52,645 nt of DNA, taken from NCBI GenBank assembly GCA_034506395.1, contig JAPDPQ010000034.1, forward strand, positions 1-52,645, in the 5' to 3' direction. Within the stretch, counting starts at the first letter, position 1. Every line of letters begins with the position of its first letter. The position numbers were made by a program, and so were the translations under genes. The DNA is from a candidate division KSB1 bacterium. Lineage in GTDB: Bacteria; Zhuqueibacterota; Zhuqueibacteria; Thermofontimicrobiales; Thermofontimicrobiaceae. Shown in pieces: positions 50,524 to 52,645 of the stretch. Under the pieces are notes generated by a model that saw only the letters and a program-made list of their open reading frames with translations, had not been told where the DNA came from and did no database searches.

Positions 50524-51059
50524 GCTATTTATACCCGTTTCATCCCACAATTTGCCTCTTTCATCAGCGATTTTAGCTCCATTATCCCATCGCTATTGCA
50601 CTTTAGCTAAATTTCATTAGCTTAATAATGGCTGGTTATTTGTCATTTGACGGAATAGAGCAAGCAATGGCTATTACTACTCAGATCATTTAATAGCTTA
50701 CGGATCAGAGTCATTTCAACCGAATAGAGGAATCTGTAAATTTAACAGCCCAATTAACGTTAGATTCCTCTCCGTCGATTAGCGATAGGCGTCAACCTAA
50801 GAGTTTTTTTAACGCAAAGAACGCAAAGCAGACGCAAAGGGCGCAGAGTGATTGAAATGATAGCAAATTTCTTAGCGAGCTTTGCGTTTAAATTCAGGCT
50901 AATAATTTGAAATTGACTTTTTTGAATATTAAATCATCCGTTAAGTTGACGCATATTGCCGATTAGCGGATCGGAATGACAATTCAAATGTAAGCTCCAA
51001 TGTGCTGGCAGCAATAACTAGGCATTCTAATGGATCAAAAATGGACATGGTAGGGAGCC
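50524..51059. repeat. Intergenic region with ACGCAAAG repeats and a degenerate dispersed repeat
   Basis: ACGCAAAG occurs at 50812, 50821 and 50832, followed by GCGCAGAG; the inverse CTTTGCGTT lies at 50880-50888. Such 'AACGCAAAGAACGCAAAG' elements are common extragenic repeats in many phyla. Fragments of the GAGGAATCTGTAA...GATTCCTC and GGAATGACA family seen at 9679 and 17925 flank it (50731-50771 and 50970-50980). No gene is supported. Confidence 0.55.
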
Positions 51060-51521
51060 ATGGGTATCTATCATGTGATCATTGTTGATGACGAACCATT
51101 GGCACGGTTTCGAATTCGTTCGTTATTGGAACAGGATCCTGAAATCGAAATTTTAGCGGAATGTGAAACGGGACTGCAGGCGATTGATGCTATTCGAACG
51201 TATGTCCCGGACCTGATATTTTTGGATATTCAGTTACCTGAAAAGGATGGCTTTGGAATTATTGAAGAGATTGGTGCCGAACGAATGCCCGAGGTGATCG
51301 TGGTGACCGCTTATGAAAACAAAGCTATTCTGGCATATAAAAAATATCATTACCCTTATTTGCTAAAGCCATTTGATAGCGATCAATTTAAAGCGATTTT
51401 GAGCCTTGCAAAACGAAGGATTATTGAATCAATAGGGCAACATCATGACCAAGGTCGCCAGCAAAAGCCGATTAAAAATTCGCTTGAAGTGAGAAAACAA
51501 ATAAGTCGCGCGCAACGATAG
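51060..51521 (+). CDS. Receiver-only paralogue of the LytR-type regulator
   Basis: The 153-aa protein is a receiver (VDDEP, phospho-acceptor Asp56 in LIFLDIQLPE, Lys in LLKPFD) closely similar to that of the LytR-type regulator upstream (both share VDDEPLAR, RIR, DPEIEI and the LDIQ-PE region). It ends in a short basic tail with no LytTR domain. It may have arisen by duplication with loss of the DNA-binding part, and could compete for phosphate from the LytS-type kinase. The ATG at 51060 has GGTAGGGAG upstream. It is followed by the TonB receptor after 86 bases. Confidence 0.82.
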   Translation: MGIYHVIIVDDEPLARFRIRSLLEQDPEIEILAECETGLQAIDAIRTYVPDLIFLDIQLPEKDGFGIIEEIGAERMPEVIVVTAYENKAILAYKKYHYPYLLKPFDSDQFKAILSLAKRRIIESIGQHHDQGRQQKPIKNSLEVRKQISRAQR

Positions 51522-51607
51522 CTATTGGTTTAAATAAAGCTCTGAAAGCTGTCGACTCAAGAATAAAAGCTAATAGCAGAATTAGTTTAATTATTCGGAG
51601 ATAACCG

Positions 51608-52645
51608 ATGAAGCGACTCCCCATTTTCTTTATTCTATCACTTACCATGGCCACATTCGTGTTGGCTGGCACCACGGGAAAAATTGCGGGCGTGGTGACA
51701 GATATCCAGACCCATGAACCGCTCCCAGGGGCAAATATCATCATCCTTGGCACCCAGATGGGGGCTTCCACCAATCTAAAGGGCGAATATTTCATCCTCA
51801 ATATCCCGCCTGGGCTCTATTCAGTAAAAATTTCTTATATGGGCTACATTTCGCAGACGGTTTCCAATGTGCGGGTGAGCATCGATCGAACAACCGAAGT
51901 TAATTTTCGTTTGCAGCCAACGATCCTGGAGACTGGCCAAGAGGTGGTGGTGACGGCGGAACGGGAGCGGATTCAAAAAGACGTGGCATTTTCGCAAACC
52001 GCGATTGTAGCGCAGGAAGTGAGCATTGCCCCGACAGGCACGGATTTGCGTGCCACCATTGATATGGCCCCCTCGATTGATCGCAATGACGATACTGGCA
52101 ATCTGATTGTTCGCGGCTCATTCCAGGATGAAGTCGGATTGGTGGTGGATAACTTCACGTCGCAGGACAAGCGCAACGGCACGCCCATCTTCAAACTCAG
52201 CCGTTCAGCAATTCAGGAGATTCAGATTCTCACGGGTGGTTTTAGCGCTGAGTATGGCCAGGTGCGTTCGGGTTTGATCAATGTGGTCACCAAAGAGGGC
52301 GGCGATAAATACTATGGCTCCATTGATGTTCGCTATCGCCCGCCAGAGATCAAACATGTAGGGGCCAATATCTACAGCCGCCAGAACTGGTGGCAAATTG
52401 GCCGCTATACATTCTTGGACACGATTCGGGGGCCGGAATATACCAACTGGCGTGGAGAGGTCGTGCCCAGTTGGAAAAATGAATATGGCGAAAACATCGA
52501 TGCCAATTATGATGGCAAGCCCGATTTCGAGGGCTGGCGTGCTCGCTACCAGTCCTATTTTGTGGGTCCCAATGCGCGCACCAAGGAGATCAACGGGGTG
52601 GATAAGACGACATTGTCGCCAGAAGAGCTGTTGCAGGCTGAAGAG
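51608..52645 (+). CDS. TonB-dependent receptor with carboxypeptidase-regulatory-like N-terminus (5' part)
   Basis: The frame opens at the ATG at 51608 (TCGGAG upstream) and stays open for 346 codons to the window edge. It shows a signal peptide (ending FVLAG), a carboxypeptidase-regulatory-like domain (about 22-105: 'GKIAGVVTDIQTHEPLPGANI', 'GLYSVKISYMGY'), and a plug-like domain (about 115-225: 'EVVVTAERERI', 'IDMAPSIDRNDDTGNLIVRG', 'ILTGGFSAEYGQVRSGLINVVT'). This is the start of a large outer-membrane receptor of the kind common in FCB bacteria. The barrel lies outside the window. The LytS/LytR genes just upstream may control it. Confidence 0.88.
   Translation, partial: MKRLPIFFILSLTMATFVLAGTTGKIAGVVTDIQTHEPLPGANIIILGTQMGASTNLKGEYFILNIPPGLYSVKISYMGYISQTVSNVRVSIDRTTEVNFRLQPTILETGQEVVVTAERERIQKDVAFSQTAIVAQEVSIAPTGTDLRATIDMAPSIDRNDDTGNLIVRGSFQDEVGLVVDNFTSQDKRNGTPIFKLSRSAIQEIQILTGGFSAEYGQVRSGLINVVTKEGGDKYYGSIDVRYRPPEIKHVGANIYSRQNWWQIGRYTFLDTIRGPEYTNWRGEVVPSWKNEYGENIDANYDGKPDFEGWRARYQSYFVGPNARTKEINGVDKTTLSPEELLQAEE

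Noticed and set aside
50812..50888. ACGCAAAG units as a CRISPR array or LytTR binding sites
   Set aside because: Spacing is only 9-11 bases with no spacers, and the pattern is that of a widespread extragenic repeat rather than a paired regulator site.

Overview
The window reads as chromosome from an uncultured or little-studied anaerobic, respiring bacterium of the FCB superphylum. A Calditrichota-like or KSB1-like lineage fits best, with Ignavibacteria-like also possible. The evidence is three proteins with a C-terminal type IX secretion (T9SS) type A sorting domain of the 'NYPNPFN' kind, three TonB-dependent receptors (two with an N-terminal carboxypeptidase-regulatory-like domain), AT-rich intergenic DNA, and dense multiheme cytochrome genes of the kind found in metal-reducing bacteria. 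The taxonomic call is inference. I saw no tRNA, rRNA, CRISPR array, insertion sequence or phage gene.

Left edge (1-5068). A decayed small zinc-ribbon/HTH gene lies on the minus strand. It is followed by two membrane-anchored winged-helix regulators, one with a TPR tail, and about 1 kb of nearly empty DNA.

Electron-transfer block (5069-22921, all +). An inner-membrane module comes first: an octaheme cytochrome, a four-cluster ferredoxin and an NrfD-type membrane subunit. A sensor kinase with a heme-c motif, an NtrC-type activator and an orphan receiver follow. Then come a 9-heme and an 8-heme cytochrome with T9SS sorting tails, a heme lipoprotein with a CX4CH site, an outer-membrane beta-barrel, a 14-heme periplasmic cytochrome and an 11-heme/cytochrome-b fusion resembling Geobacter CbcL. 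Six cytochromes carry 56 CxxCH motifs plus one CX4CH. Together they could carry electrons from quinol through the periplasm and outer membrane to T9SS-exported surface cytochromes.

Signalling block (23002-26587). Two paralogous response regulators carry a C-terminal GcvH/lipoyl-like domain without a lysine at the lipoyl position. The second overlaps a sensor kinase whose periplasmic domain has both a CxxCH and a CX4CH motif.

Formate block (27240-37106, +). mobA, fdhD and fdhE precede a formate dehydrogenase whose catalytic subunit is read through an in-frame UGA (selenocysteine 188), with a ferredoxin subunit and a HybB/NrfD-type membrane subunit. Next come a thioredoxin-like protein fused to a heme-c motif and a probable ApbE-flavinylated FMN site, and a DcaP-like porin. 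Formate oxidation could feed the quinone pool that the electron-export block drains.

Outer-membrane uptake block (37538-47884). Two convergent clusters each pair a TonB-dependent receptor with a protein that looks like the sulfite-oxidase (SUOX) fold. The minus-strand cluster also has a lipoprotein with two repeats and a T9SS-tailed protein. A beta-barrel gene with an odd 5' end follows.

Right edge (48654-52645, +). A LytS/LytR-type two-component pair, a LytR-like receiver without its DNA-binding domain, and the 5' part of a third TonB-dependent receptor that runs off the window.
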